Numbered from the stretch's first letter, positions 1-9,669 are shown. The stretch is 64,000 nt of DNA from Myxococcus dinghuensis (GCF_024198235.1 NZ_JAKCFB010000014.1:62001-126000); one strand, 5' to 3'. Notes: a model not told the origin generated them from the letters alone. Translations and numbers: made by a program.

Positions 1-1
1 C

Positions 2-2065
2 CTGGACTCGCTGGCGACGCTCGGCTACCCCGGCATGGGGTACGGCATCCGCTACGAGTTCGGCATCTTCACGCAGGACATCGTGGACGGCTACCAGGTG
101 GAGCGCGCCGACGAGTGGCTCAAGTTCGGCAACCCGTGGGAGATCGTCCGGCCGGAGAAGGCGGTGCCGGTGCGCTTCTTCGGGCGGGTGGAGCACCACC
201 AGGGGCCTGACGGCAAGCCCGTGGCGCGCTGGGTGGGCGGCAAGACGGTGGTGGGCGTGCCGTACGACACCCCCATCGCCGGCTACCACAACGACACCGT
301 CAACACCCTGCGGCTGTGGCAGGCGCGCGCGTCCGAGGAGTTCGACCTGCTGCTGTTCAACGCGGGCGACTACGAGCGCTCCGTGGTGGAGAAGAACGAC
401 TCGGAGGTCATCTCCAAGGTCCTCTACCCCAACGACGCCTTCCAGGCCGGCAAGGAGCTGCGGCTCAAGCAGCAGTACTTCTTCGTCGCCTGCTCCATCG
501 CGGACATCGTCCGGCGCTACCTGAAGAACCACACCGACTTCAGGGACTTCCCCAACAAGGCGGCCATCCAGCTCAACGACACGCACCCGGCCATCGGCGT
601 GGCGGAGCTGATGCGCGTGCTGGTGGACGAGCGGCGGCTGACCTGGGACGAGGCGTGGTCCGTCACCCAGGGCGTGTTCGGCTACACCAACCACACGCTC
701 CTGGCGGAGGCGATGGAGAAGTGGCCGGTGACGCTGTTCGAGCGGCTGCTGCCCCGGCACCTGGAAATCATCTACGAAATCAACACGCGCTTCCTGCGCC
801 AGGTGCAGATCCGCTACCCGTACGACCAGGAGAAGCTGCGGCGGATGAGCCTGGTGGAGGAGGGCGCGGAGAAGAAGATCCGCATGGCGCACCTGGCGGT
901 GGTGGGCAGCCACAGCGTCAACGGCGTGGCCGCGCTGCACACGGACCTGTTGCGCCGGGACGTGCTGCCGGACTTCGCGTCCATGTATCCGGAGCGTTTC
1001 AACAACAAGACCAACGGCGTGACGCCGCGCCGGTGGCTGGCGTGGTGCAACCCGCGGCTGTCCAAGCTCATCACCTCGCGCATCGGCGAGGGGTGGGCCA
1101 CGGACCTGGACAAGCTGCGGGAGCTGGAGCCGCACGCGGAGGACCCGGCGTTCCGCCAGGCGTTCCGCGAGGTGAAGCGCGCCAACAAGGAGGACCTGTC
1201 CCGGCACATCCAGGACCTGCGCTGGGTGCAGCTCAATCCGGACGCCATCTTCGACGTGCAGATCAAGCGCCTGCACGAGTACAAGCGGCAGTTGCTCGAC
1301 GCGGTGCACATCGTCGCGCTGTGGATGCGGGCGCGCCGAGACCCGAGCACCATCGTCCACCCGCGCGCGTTCATCTTCGGCGCCAAGGCCGCGCCGGGCT
1401 ACCACCTGGCGAAGCTGACCATCCGGCTCATCAACGGCATCGCGGAGGTGGTCAACAGCGACGCGGGCACCACGGGGTTGCAGGTGGTGTTCGCGCCCAA
1501 CTACCGGGTGAGCCTGGCCGAGCGCATCATCCCCGCGGCGGACGTGTCCGAGCAGATCTCCACGGCGGGCATGGAGGCCTCCGGCACGGGCAACATGAAG
1601 CTGATGCTCAACGGCGCGCTGACGCTGGGCACGCTGGACGGCGCCAACGTGGAGATTCGCGACGCGGTGGGCGACGAGAACTTCTTCCTCTTCGGCCTCA
1701 CCGCGGACGAGGTCATCGCGCGCAAGCGCGCCGGCTACCGGCCGCGCGAGGAGTACCAGCAGAACCAGGAGCTGCGCGAGGCGCTGGACCTCATCTCCAC
1801 CGGCTTCTTCTCCCCGGAGGACAAGAACCTCTACAAGCCCCTGGTGGACAGCCTCCTCGACGAGGACCGCTACCTGGTGCTGGCGGACTTCGCGTCGTAC
1901 GCGGCGAAGCAGGACGAGGTGGTGCGCGCCTACCAGGACGCCGACGGCTGGACGCGCAAGTGCATCATCAACGTGGCCCGCGCCGGCATCTTCTCCTCCG
2001 ACCGCACCATCAAGCAGTACGCCGAGGAGATCTGGCGCATCCAGCACACCGCCGTGGAGCCCTGA
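2..2065 (+). CDS. glgP: glycogen/alpha-glucan phosphorylase (C-terminal part)
   Basis: Releases glucose-1-phosphate from glycogen or maltodextrins using pyridoxal phosphate; cytoplasmic. The reading frame is open from the first bases of the window (LDSLATLGYPG before the first Met), so the start lies upstream and 687 residues are visible; whole enzymes are usually about 810-840. Family hallmarks are YGIRYEFGIF near the start, the KRLHEYKRQ block near residue 420, and the PLP-site signature EASGTGNMKLMLNGAL near residue 525, which contains the PLP-binding Lys. Everything from the substrate-binding loops to the C-terminus looks intact. The substrate (glycogen or maltodextrin) cannot be told from sequence alone. 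Confidence 0.96.
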   Translation: MDSLATLGYPGMGYGIRYEFGIFTQDIVDGYQVERADEWLKFGNPWEIVRPEKAVPVRFFGRVEHHQGPDGKPVARWVGGKTVVGVPYDTPIAGYHNDTVNTLRLWQARASEEFDLLLFNAGDYERSVVEKNDSEVISKVLYPNDAFQAGKELRLKQQYFFVACSIADIVRRYLKNHTDFRDFPNKAAIQLNDTHPAIGVAELMRVLVDERRLTWDEAWSVTQGVFGYTNHTLLAEAMEKWPVTLFERLLPRHLEIIYEINTRFLRQVQIRYPYDQEKLRRMSLVEEGAEKKIRMAHLAVVGSHSVNGVAALHTDLLRRDVLPDFASMYPERFNNKTNGVTPRRWLAWCNPRLSKLITSRIGEGWATDLDKLRELEPHAEDPAFRQAFREVKRANKEDLSRHIQDLRWVQLNPDAIFDVQIKRLHEYKRQLLDAVHIVALWMRARRDPSTIVHPRAFIFGAKAAPGYHLAKLTIRLINGIAEVVNSDAGTTGLQVVFAPNYRVSLAERIIPAADVSEQISTAGMEASGTGNMKLMLNGALTLGTLDGANVEIRDAVGDENFFLFGLTADEVIARKRAGYRPREEYQQNQELREALDLISTGFFSPEDKNLYKPLVDSLLDEDRYLVLADFASYAAKQDEVVRAYQDADGWTRKCIINVARAGIFSSDRTIKQYAEEIWRIQHTAVEP

Positions 2066-2080
2066 GCGCGGGCGCGCCGT

Positions 2081-2126
2081 GCGCCACGAGTCCCGCCGGG
2101 CCCTTCCGCCCAGGCGCTCGTGGCGC
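2081..2126 (+). terminator. inverted repeat after glgP
   Basis: GCGCCACGAG (2081-2090) pairs perfectly with CTCGTGGCGC (2117-2126) across a 26-base loop, 16 bases after the glgP stop. No T-run follows, so it could be a factor-assisted terminator or only a stabilising 3' hairpin. Confidence 0.4.
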
Positions 2127-2263
2127 GCGCCGCGCGTATCGCGTGACACAGGACGGCCCGTCGCCCTGACGACGCGCCGCGCAATGACTCGCGGACAGAA
2201 TCGACGACGCAGTGCGACACCGAACGAATGTCTCGTCCGGCGGGGCTGACGCGTCGCGATGTG

Positions 2264-2279
2264 TTGACTCGGGAGTCAA
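2264..2279. promoter_or_regulatory. palindrome TTGACTC-GG-GAGTCAA, candidate operator
   Basis: Perfect 7-base arms with a 2-base centre, 156 bases before the lipase start codon and in the only long gap of this area. Such a palindrome is a plausible dimeric repressor or activator site for lipase control. The left arm also resembles a -35 box (TTGACT), but I could not find a good -10 at normal spacing. Confidence 0.4.
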
Positions 2280-2434
2280 TCCTGCTGCATTCATACGCCG
2301 GGTGTTCGGGATTCACCTGTTGATGCGGTTGCAGTGAGACATTCGCGGTGCCCCGCGAGGCGTCGTGGAATCCCGAGGCCCGGTTCCGACGTGCACTGGT
2401 TGCGACAGGCATTCCCCCCAGCAAGGAGCACCTC

Positions 2435-3544
2435 ATGAAGCAACAGCCACTGTCCCTGGCCGTCCTGGCCCTGGTCGTCGCGGGTATTTCGCCCTCCGCC
2501 ATGGCGGCCGCGGAGCGCACCACCTATCCCGTCGTCTTCGCGCACGGGCTCGGCGGCTTCGACAACATCCTCGGGTATGACTACTGGGGAGATGATTTCG
2601 GTGTGTTCGTCGGCGACCCGTGCAACGAGTTCCTCGAGATCACGTGCAACAGCGGCATCGACGTGAACCAGCGCTCGTTCGTGGCCGCGGTCCAGCCGCT
2701 GCATGACTCGGACGTCCGTGGGCTGCAGCTGGCCAACGAAATCGAGGGCTACATGGCGACCGCGGGGACGAAGTACGTGAACCTCGTGGGCCACTCGCAG
2801 GGCGGCATCGACGCGCGCAAGGCGGCGCGGGTGCTGCGCGAGCGCAAGGGCTACACGGTGGTGAAGTCGCTGGTGAGCGTGTCGTCTCCGCACCGCGGCT
2901 CGCCGGTGGCCAAGTTCATCCTCGACCTGGGGCCGGGGGTCACCAGCGTGCTGGACGCGCTGTTCCGCATCTACGGCGACGTGGTGTACGGGCCGGGCAA
3001 CGACGCCTATGCGTCCGTGAAGTCGCTCGTCTACAACGACTACGACGCCAACGACGGCAAGGCGACGGGCGCCAAGCGCTTCAACACCAACTACAACATC
3101 AGCGCCAGCTACGCGTCGAACTACGCCTCTCTGATGACGGCGCAGAGCGGCCTGAGCGTCAACCCGGCGCTGTACCTGCTGCGCGGCTTCTATTTCGACA
3201 TCGACGGTGACGGCTACTGCGTGGACGACTGCGACAACGACGGCGCGGCCGGCAAGGGCAACGGCGTGCGCACGGGCAACGACGACGACGGCCTGGTGGG
3301 CATCAACTCCCAGCAGATGGGCTACCGCCTGCGTTACACGGAGCGGCTGGGCCTGGACCTGGTCTCCGTCGACTCCGCGCTGGGCTACGTGTCCGACATC
3401 AACGCGCCCAACGCCTCGCAGATGACGTCCTCCTCCAGCCTCATCAACCAGGACCACCTGGACGTCATCGGCCTGGGGCCCGACACGTTCAGCGAGATGG
3501 AGTTCTACGCGGCCATCTTCGACTACATCGCGAAGAACGACTGA
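2435..3544 (+). CDS. secreted triacylglycerol lipase (Pseudomonas family I type)
   Basis: Extracellular lipase hydrolysing long-chain acylglycerols. The Met at 2435 follows AAGGAG and gives a clean Sec signal peptide (MKQQPLSLAVLALVVAG..AMAAA) on a 369-residue protein; an upstream in-frame GTG would only add an Arg-rich stretch. Visible features are the oxyanion-hole segment VVFAHGLGGFDN (34-44), nucleophile Ser121 in GHSQGG, catalytic Asp285 in NDDDGLVG (family motif NDGLV) and catalytic His341 in NQDHLD. Just before the Asp lies an Asp/Gly-rich segment (255-285, with DIDGDG and DCDNDG) that looks like a calcium-binding insert, with Cys262 and Cys266 inside it. The next gene encodes its probable foldase. 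Lipase assignment is firm; substrate range is unknown. Confidence 0.92.
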   Translation: MKQQPLSLAVLALVVAGISPSAMAAAERTTYPVVFAHGLGGFDNILGYDYWGDDFGVFVGDPCNEFLEITCNSGIDVNQRSFVAAVQPLHDSDVRGLQLANEIEGYMATAGTKYVNLVGHSQGGIDARKAARVLRERKGYTVVKSLVSVSSPHRGSPVAKFILDLGPGVTSVLDALFRIYGDVVYGPGNDAYASVKSLVYNDYDANDGKATGAKRFNTNYNISASYASNYASLMTAQSGLSVNPALYLLRGFYFDIDGDGYCVDDCDNDGAAGKGNGVRTGNDDDGLVGINSQQMGYRLRYTERLGLDLVSVDSALGYVSDINAPNASQMTSSSSLINQDHLDVIGLGPDTFSEMEFYAAIFDYIAKND

Positions 3545-3564
3545 GCCCCCATCCAGCCGTCGTC

Positions 3565-3590
3565 GGGGAAGGGCCCTCTCGGCCCTCCCC
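3565..3590 (+). terminator. hairpin between lipase and foldase genes
   Basis: GGGGAAGGGCC (3565-3575), loop CTCTC, then GGCCCTCCCC (3581-3590): a 10-base-pair stem with one bulge, 20 bases after the lipase stop and 14 bases before the foldase ribosome-binding site. It could act as a partial terminator or mRNA stabiliser so that more lipase than foldase is made. No T-run follows. Confidence 0.35.
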
Positions 3591-3614
3591 TCTCTGAAGC
3601 CCCAGGAGGTCGTC

Positions 3615-4685
3615 ATGCGACAGCGCACCCAGGTCTTGTTGGCGGGAGGAGGCATCCTCCTGCTGCTCGGTGCACTCGCGCTCCTGGGGCGCACCGGGAC
3701 GCAGGCGGCGGCCGCGAGGGCCACCGAGGCGCGAGCCGCGACGCCCGCGGCCGGCGCCGTGGCCCCGGTGGCGCCCGCCCCCACGCAGGTCGCCGCCGTC
3801 GGGGCGCCCGCGCCCTCCGCCGTGGCGGAGCCGACGCAGGACGCGGAGCTGGAGGCGCTGGCCGCCTCGCTGCGCGAGAAGTACGGGGCGAAGCTGGACG
3901 AGCCCTACATCCAGATACGCATGCTGGAGGAGCTGATGCGCTACTTCCAGCAGCGGTATCCGGACCGCTGGCGGGAGGAGCTGCTCGCGTTCCTGAAGCG
4001 GGCCTTCCCGGAGCGCTACGACGCCCTCGAGGCGATGCTGCGCAACCGCGTGGACTACGAGAAGTGGGTGCGCGACAACGAGCCATACCTGCGCGGACTG
4101 ACGGACGCCCAGCGGCGGGCGGCGACCTGGGACGCGCGCAACCGGCTCTTCGGCAAGGAGGCGGCGGAGCGCATCTGGGCGGGGGAGCTGCGCAACCAGG
4201 CCATGGCGGACACGCTGCGGACGCTGGACGCGACGGATGGCGCGCTGGAGCAGAAGCTCTCCACGTACAAGCAGCGCATCCAGGAGATTCACGGCGAGAA
4301 CGCGGACGCGTACCTCGCCCGCCACCAGCAGGAGGCGATGGACCGATTCCTGGACCTGGGCACCATCCAGGCGGAGCTGGGGGCCATGTCCCCCCAGGAG
4401 CGCTCGCGCAGCCTGCGCACCGTGCGCCGGGAGATGGGCCTGGACGACGAGGCGCTGAAGCGTTGGGACACCCTGGACCAGAACCGGGATGCCCGCTGGG
4501 ACGCGGGCGCGCGCTACATGACCGAGCGACAGGCCGCGAGCCAGGAGCTGTCCGGCGAGGCGCTGGAGGCGAAGCTCGCGGAGCTGCGCACCCGCTACTT
4601 CGGAGCCGAGGCGGACACCATCGCCCAGGAGGAGGCCAGCGGGTTCCTGCGCTTCGAGCGCCCCCGCCAGTGGGGACGCAACTGA
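3615..4685 (+). CDS. divergent lipase-specific foldase (Lif-like), membrane-anchored
   Basis: Probably folds the preceding lipase in the periplasm before its export. AGGAGG sits 5 bases before the ATG. The 356 residues begin with a single N-terminal membrane anchor (about 7-25), then an Ala/Pro-rich linker (30-75), then an all-helical region. This region shows the Lif landmarks: a YxxYxxE-like start of the extended helical arm, R..LFGKEAAERIWAGE near residue 180, a long Arg/Gln/Glu-rich helix, and a final RYFGAEADTIAQEE segment matching the family end motif. The RxxFDY motif of the first mini-domain of Pseudomonas/Burkholderia foldases is not visible, and that domain seems reduced. Position directly after a family I lipase strongly supports the role. 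Alternative: an unrelated coiled-coil membrane protein. Confidence 0.75.
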   Translation: MRQRTQVLLAGGGILLLLGALALLGRTGTQAAAARATEARAATPAAGAVAPVAPAPTQVAAVGAPAPSAVAEPTQDAELEALAASLREKYGAKLDEPYIQIRMLEELMRYFQQRYPDRWREELLAFLKRAFPERYDALEAMLRNRVDYEKWVRDNEPYLRGLTDAQRRAATWDARNRLFGKEAAERIWAGELRNQAMADTLRTLDATDGALEQKLSTYKQRIQEIHGENADAYLARHQQEAMDRFLDLGTIQAELGAMSPQERSRSLRTVRREMGLDDEALKRWDTLDQNRDARWDAGARYMTERQAASQELSGEALEAKLAELRTRYFGAEADTIAQEEASGFLRFERPRQWGRN

Positions 4686-4731
4686 CGTCCGACCCGGGTC
4701 GATGATGCGGTCCACCGCGCCATCGCGGCGC

Positions 4732-4757
4732 CCTGCGTCCTCGCTCACGGACGCAGG
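4732..4757. terminator. hairpin between convergent foldase and dehydrogenase genes
   Basis: CCTGCGTCC (4732-4740) and GGACGCAGG (4749-4757) form a perfect 9-base-pair stem with an 8-base loop in the 59-base convergent gap; it overlaps the dehydrogenase stop codon. It could end transcripts from either side. No T-run. Confidence 0.45.
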
Positions 4758-5761
4758 AGGGCCTTGATGGCACGCCGCTCATCCATCGCACGGTACCCCT
4801 CCGCGACCTGCGCGAGCGGAAGCGTGAGGTCGAAGACCTTGCCGGGGTCCACCTTCCTGCTCCACACGCGTGCGATCAACTCGGGCAGGAACCGACGGAC
4901 GGGAGCCGGTCCGCCGTGAAGGTGGACATGGGAGTAGAACAACCCCTCTCCCGCGAGTTGAACACCGTGCGGGACCCCCACGTAGCTCACGAAGCCTCCC
5001 GGCCGCGCCGCGCCGATCGCTTGCAGCATCGACTCCTGTGTCCCCACGCACTCGAGGACGGAGTCCGCGCCGATGCCCTTCGTCAGCTCCTTGATGCGCG
5101 CGACGCCCGCCGCGCCGCGTTCCGTCACGAGGTCCGTCGCACCGAATTCGCGGGCGAGGACCTGCCGCGCGGGGTGTCTGCTCATCGCGATGATGCGCTC
5201 AGCCCCCTTCTGCTTCGCGGAGAGCACCGCGAGCAAGCCCACGGCGCCGTCACCGACGACCGCGACGGTCGAACCCGCCTTCACGTTCGCCGCGTCCGCC
5301 GCGAACCATCCCGTCCCGAAGACATCGGAGACCGCGAGCAGGCTCGGAACCAGGTCATCCGGAGGTACCTCGGGCGTGGCCACGAGCGTTCCATCCGCGA
5401 GCGGCACACGCAACCTGGGGGCCTGCGCCCCACTGACGCTCTCGCGGTGCTGACAGGAGGTCTGGTAGCCGGCCTTGCAGTGCGGACAGGTATTGTCGGA
5501 GGCGAAGAACGAACCGATGACGAACTGGCCCGGTCTGACCGACTTCACCGCGCAACCGACCTCTTCGACGATGCCGCAGTACTCGTGCCCCATGGGCATC
5601 GGCTGCTCGACAGCCTGGATGCCCCGATAGGGCCACAAGTCGGAGCCACAGACACAGGTCGCGGAGAGCCGGATGACCGCGTCGGTCGGAGCGATGATTC
5701 GAGGCGTCTCGCGCTCCTCGAAACGCACGTCACCGGGACGATGCAGGACAGCACCTTTCAT
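4745..5761 (-). CDS. zinc-dependent alcohol dehydrogenase family protein
   Basis: Medium-chain NAD(P)-dependent alcohol/polyol dehydrogenase; cytoplasmic. The Met at 5761 is chosen because AGAAGGAG lies just upstream and the protein then starts in the family style (MKGAVLHRPGDVRFEE), giving 338 residues. Catalytic-zinc ligands are Cys38 (CVCGSD), His59 and Glu60 (GHEYCG). The structural-zinc lobe has Cys92, Cys95 and Cys103, with Asp89 where many members have a fourth Cys. A Rossmann loop VVGDGAVG follows. It is divergent from the cupin lipoprotein and aldo/keto reductase genes, which suggests a shared redox or quinone/aldehyde detoxification job, though that is inference. The substrate cannot be read from the sequence. 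Confidence 0.9.
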   Translation of the reverse strand: MKGAVLHRPGDVRFEERETPRIIAPTDAVIRLSATCVCGSDLWPYRGIQAVEQPMPMGHEYCGIVEEVGCAVKSVRPGQFVIGSFFASDNTCPHCKAGYQTSCQHRESVSGAQAPRLRVPLADGTLVATPEVPPDDLVPSLLAVSDVFGTGWFAADAANVKAGSTVAVVGDGAVGLLAVLSAKQKGAERIIAMSRHPARQVLAREFGATDLVTERGAAGVARIKELTKGIGADSVLECVGTQESMLQAIGAARPGGFVSYVGVPHGVQLAGEGLFYSHVHLHGGPAPVRRFLPELIARVWSRKVDPGKVFDLTLPLAQVAEGYRAMDERRAIKALLRP

Positions 5762-6278
5762 GGCAGGGCTCCTTCTCTCGGGGTCTCGCGCCTGAATCTG
5801 CGTTTCGGACTCCCGAATGGGTAGGTGCTTCACCTCGAACGGGCTGTTCCGCGCGGCTCGACCATCGAAGGCGCGGGGATGGATACAAGGCGGTCGCACG
5901 CTCGAATGGCCTCAGCCGCGCCGCGCGCGAACCGGGGGATTCCCGCTCGACCGTCAGCCGGGTGGCGCGCCAGGAGCCGAGCGCGGCGCGGTGCTCGCGC
6001 CGGTGGTTCCATTGTTCATTCCTCCTTAACAGCTCGTTTCCCACGGCCTCCTAGTCGAGAGGCCACGCACGCCTTACGCTCCTTCTCGGACACGCCAGGA
6101 TGGCGTCTGTCAGGCGCGCTCCGGCCCCTTGGTTTCCTGCTCGGGTCGAGGGCAACTGGCGCCCCTGAGACCCATGAGAGGGCCCTATGAAGACACCTGC
6201 GTCGCTGGCAGCGCGGAATTCCGTGCTCGCCTCGGATTCAATGGCTGACGCTTGCCTGGAGGAAGGCAGGGCAAGGGA
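5762..6278. other. 517-base divergent intergenic region
   Basis: Must contain the promoters of the minus-strand dehydrogenase and the plus-strand cupin lipoprotein genes. No regulator gene is present. On the minus strand a perfect AAGGAGG (complement of 6021-6027) stands 8 bases before an ATG at 6012 that opens a 60-codon frame ending at 5830. Its Arg/Ala/Pro-rich product looks like no known protein, so I treat it as doubtful. GGCCTC/GAGGCC arms near 6043-6062 could form a short hairpin. Confidence 0.5.
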
Positions 6279-7151
6279 ATGAGGACCCCGCTTGCACTCG
6301 AGCTCACGTTCGCGCTCATCGCCGCGAGCGGGTGCCGAGCCTCGACGGAAGCGCATACCGGGTCGCCCGCCGGGTCGCCTCCCGGAGGGGACGGAGCGAT
6401 GACCATCCAGCGCAGCGGCTCGCGGCCCACGACCCTGGGGCCGGCCGCCCACTTCACCGGCACCGTGACGGTCGTGCCGCTCTTCCAGGCGATGGAGCAC
6501 CGTCACGCCTCGGCGGGCTCCGTCTCGTTCGCGCCGAACGCACGCAGCGCCTGGCACAGCCACCCCGCCGGGCAGACCCTGGTCGTCACCTCGGGGACGG
6601 GTTGGGTGCAGCAGTGGGGTGCCGAGCGGCAGGAGATTCACGTCGGAGACGTCATCTGGACGCCCCCCGGCGTCAAACACTGGCACGGCGCCACCAGCAC
6701 CACGGCGATGACCCACACCGCGATTCAAGAGAGTGTCGACGGGAAGGTCGTCGAATGGATGGAGCACGTCACGGACGAGCAGTACGACGCGGCGCTGTCT
6801 CCCCCCGCGCCCGCCTCATCCGCGCGTGCGGCGATGACGGTCCGCATCGCCGAGCTCGACATCGACCCTGCTCGGCTCGAGACGTACCTGGCGATCGTAC
6901 GACCGGAGATGACGGAGTCCATCGCGAAGGAGCCAGGGGTCGTCGCGCTCTATGCCGTGGCCGCGAAGGATGACCCGGCGAAGCTGACGTTCCTCGAACT
7001 CTACGCGAACAACGCGGCCTATGAGCTGCACCGCGCGACGCCCCACTTCCAGCACTACCTCCAGGCGACGAGCGGGATGATTGTGTCGCGTCGACTGCGG
7101 GAGGCCGTCCCGCTCCAGCTCAGCAGCCAACCCATCCCACCCGTCCCTTGA
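6279..7151 (+). CDS. lipoprotein with cupin domain fused to an ABM (antibiotic biosynthesis monooxygenase-like) domain
   Basis: The ATG at 6279 is preferred to the TTG at 6252 because it gives a proper lipoprotein signal, [19 protein letters not shown], with lipobox AASGC (Cys19); 290 residues. Residues about 60-165 form a cupin barrel: HSHPAGQ (metal-binding His pair), [17 protein letters not shown] and [10 protein letters not shown]. Residues about 185-280 form a small ferredoxin-like ABM fold (start [23 protein letters not shown] near the end). Both domains occur separately as small oxidoreductase or stress enzymes; fusion on one lipid anchor is unusual. It lies 35 bases before the aldo/keto reductase gene, so the two are probably co-transcribed. 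Function unknown; quinone or carbonyl stress is a guess from context. Confidence 0.82.
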   Translation: MRTPLALELTFALIAASGCRASTEAHTGSPAGSPPGGDGAMTIQRSGSRPTTLGPAAHFTGTVTVVPLFQAMEHRHASAGSVSFAPNARSAWHSHPAGQTLVVTSGTGWVQQWGAERQEIHVGDVIWTPPGVKHWHGATSTTAMTHTAIQESVDGKVVEWMEHVTDEQYDAALSPPAPASSARAAMTVRIAELDIDPARLETYLAIVRPEMTESIAKEPGVVALYAVAAKDDPAKLTFLELYANNAAYELHRATPHFQHYLQATSGMIVSRRLREAVPLQLSSQPIPPVP

Positions 7152-7159
7152 ACAGGTGA

Positions 7160-8182
<1,023 letters not shown>

Positions 8183-8248
8183 TGGGGACCCGGCCATTTC
8201 CCCGGGAGGAGAGGACGCGACTGACGCAGGCCCCCGCCCCTCACGCGC

Positions 8249-8659
8249 TCACAGGAAGCGGGCGCGGAGTTCGGGCGTGGGCATGCGGCAGGCCTCGGCC
8301 TTGCCGAACAGGCGGTAGCGGTTGCGCGCGATGAGGCCGTAGACGACGTCGCGCAGGGGCCTGGGCACCAGCATGAAGGCGTAGAGCAGCTTCCAGGCGC
8401 CGCTCAGGCGTCGCACGACGCGGAGGGCCGCAGTGGAGCGCTCGTAGACGCGCCCGTCCTCCACGAGGATGAAGCTCTGGGGGTCCATCTCCGGAACGCG
8501 CCCCAACGGGGCCAGGAGCGCGGCGGCCTGCTCGGACTGGAGCGCGGCGAAGCGGATGTGGGCGCCCGGGTCCCGGTCGATGATGAAGTTCACCGCGCCA
8601 TTGCAGAGGTTGCAGACGCCATCGAACAACACCACCGGCTTCGGGTTCGCCGCATCCAT
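8249..8659 (-). CDS. DCC-family (DUF393) thiol-disulfide oxidoreductase-like protein
   Basis: 136 residues with the defining DGVCNLCNG motif (about 14-22) close to the N-terminus and the FAALQSEQAAALLAPLG and Y.LIARNRYR.FGK segments typical of YuxK/DCC proteins. The family is predicted to have a thioredoxin-like fold, but its reaction is not settled. It is convergent with the aldo/keto reductase gene and looks monocistronic. Confidence 0.88.
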   Translation of the reverse strand: MDAANPKPVVLFDGVCNLCNGAVNFIIDRDPGAHIRFAALQSEQAAALLAPLGRVPEMDPQSFILVEDGRVYERSTAALRVVRRLSGAWKLLYAFMLVPRPLRDVVYGLIARNRYRLFGKAEACRMPTPELRARFL

Positions 8660-8802
8660 CCCTCGACCTCCGTGCCCTAGAGATAGTCCGGAGGCCCGCC
8701 CGGCGCCACTCGGACGCCCTCCCCGTCCGTCCTCGGACGCCAGGAGACACGGGGACGGGGTCGAACCGACGACCCCGCCCCCGGGGATTCAGCCCTGCGG
8801 GC

Positions 8803-9669
8803 TTACTTCACCTCGATGAAGGCCACGGGCGTTCCGCTGTTGGACCACGACAGGGCCTGGGCGCAGCTGTATGTCCACTGGGGCGCGGCCCACACGGGAT
8901 AGAGCCCCGGTTGGGTCGGCGCGGTCAGGGAGAAGGACTGGTCCGTGGCGTTCACCACGCCCTGGCCACTGTAGATGCACTCCTTGGAGCCCTCCTCGAT
9001 ACCGAAGACGACCTGGGAGACGCAGTACGGGCAACCGCCCTTCGCCGCGTCGATGGTGTAGTTCGTGGTGATCGTGACCTTGTCTCCCGGGAATACGTTG
9101 ATCTTGTGCGAGCCGTTCCCGTTCAGCCGGACGTTCGTCACGGAGCCCCAGCCCCAGTCCCACGGGTCTCCGTGCACGCCGAGCAGCCCGAACGCCGGTC
9201 CACCCTCGGTGACACGGAGCGCCTCGGCGCAATCCGGCGTCCGCGCGTGGTTCGCGTAGACCGGGAAGATGCCGAGGGTCGATGGCGCGAGCAGCTTGAC
9301 GGCGGCGCTGCTCTGCACCGGCCCGACGCCGTCGTAGAAGCACTCACGCCCTCCCCCCACGACCCCCAGCACCAGTTGATTGCTGCAACCGATGCAGGGG
9401 TCCGCCGCCACGAAGTAGTCCGTGGACACGGAGAACAGCTGGCCCGGCGCCGCCGCCACCGTCCGGTGCCCCGAGTCCAACTGCAGGTCCGTCACGTTGG
9501 CGAACGGCGGCCACGCGAAGGAGTTGGTGGGCGGAATGACGACGGCGCGCTCCGTCTCCGCCAGCACGGGCGAGGACTCCATCCCTGGCGGTGGCGCGAC
9601 CTCACATCCCGCGAGCCCGACTCCCGCAATGGCAATCCAGCCCCACGGCCTCATGGTCTTCAAGGACAT
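8803..9669 (-). CDS. internally duplicated Cys-rich lipoprotein, function unknown
   Basis: The Met at 9669 follows AGGAGG and gives a lipobox (GVGLAGC) within the first 25 residues; 288 residues. After a short linker the protein holds two copies of a domain of about 110 residues. Copy 1 has DPCIGC..LVLGV..ECFYDG..PVYANHARTPDCAEAL; copy 2 has GGCPYC..VVFGI..ECIYSG..PVWAAPQWTYSCAQAL. Each copy carries CxxC plus two further Cys at matching places, so two disulfides per domain are likely. I do not recognise the family. Exported and lipid-anchored; role unknown. Confidence 0.8.
   Translation of the reverse strand: MSLKTMRPWGWIAIAGVGLAGCEVAPPPGMESSPVLAETERAVVIPPTNSFAWPPFANVTDLQLDSGHRTVAAAPGQLFSVSTDYFVAADPCIGCSNQLVLGVVGGGRECFYDGVGPVQSSAAVKLLAPSTLGIFPVYANHARTPDCAEALRVTEGGPAFGLLGVHGDPWDWGWGSVTNVRLNGNGSHKINVFPGDKVTITTNYTIDAAKGGCPYCVSQVVFGIEEGSKECIYSGQGVVNATDQSFSLTAPTQPGLYPVWAAPQWTYSCAQALSWSNSGTPVAFIEVK

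Larger units (their letters stand above)
2066..2434. other. 369-base non-coding region between glgP and the lipase gene
   Basis: I find no convincing gene here. It holds the glgP 3' inverted repeat (2081-2126), a perfect 16-base palindrome (2264-2279) and the lipase ribosome-binding site AAGGAG (2423-2428). The sequence around 2180-2350 is less GC-rich than its neighbours, as expected for a promoter region. Confidence 0.6.
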
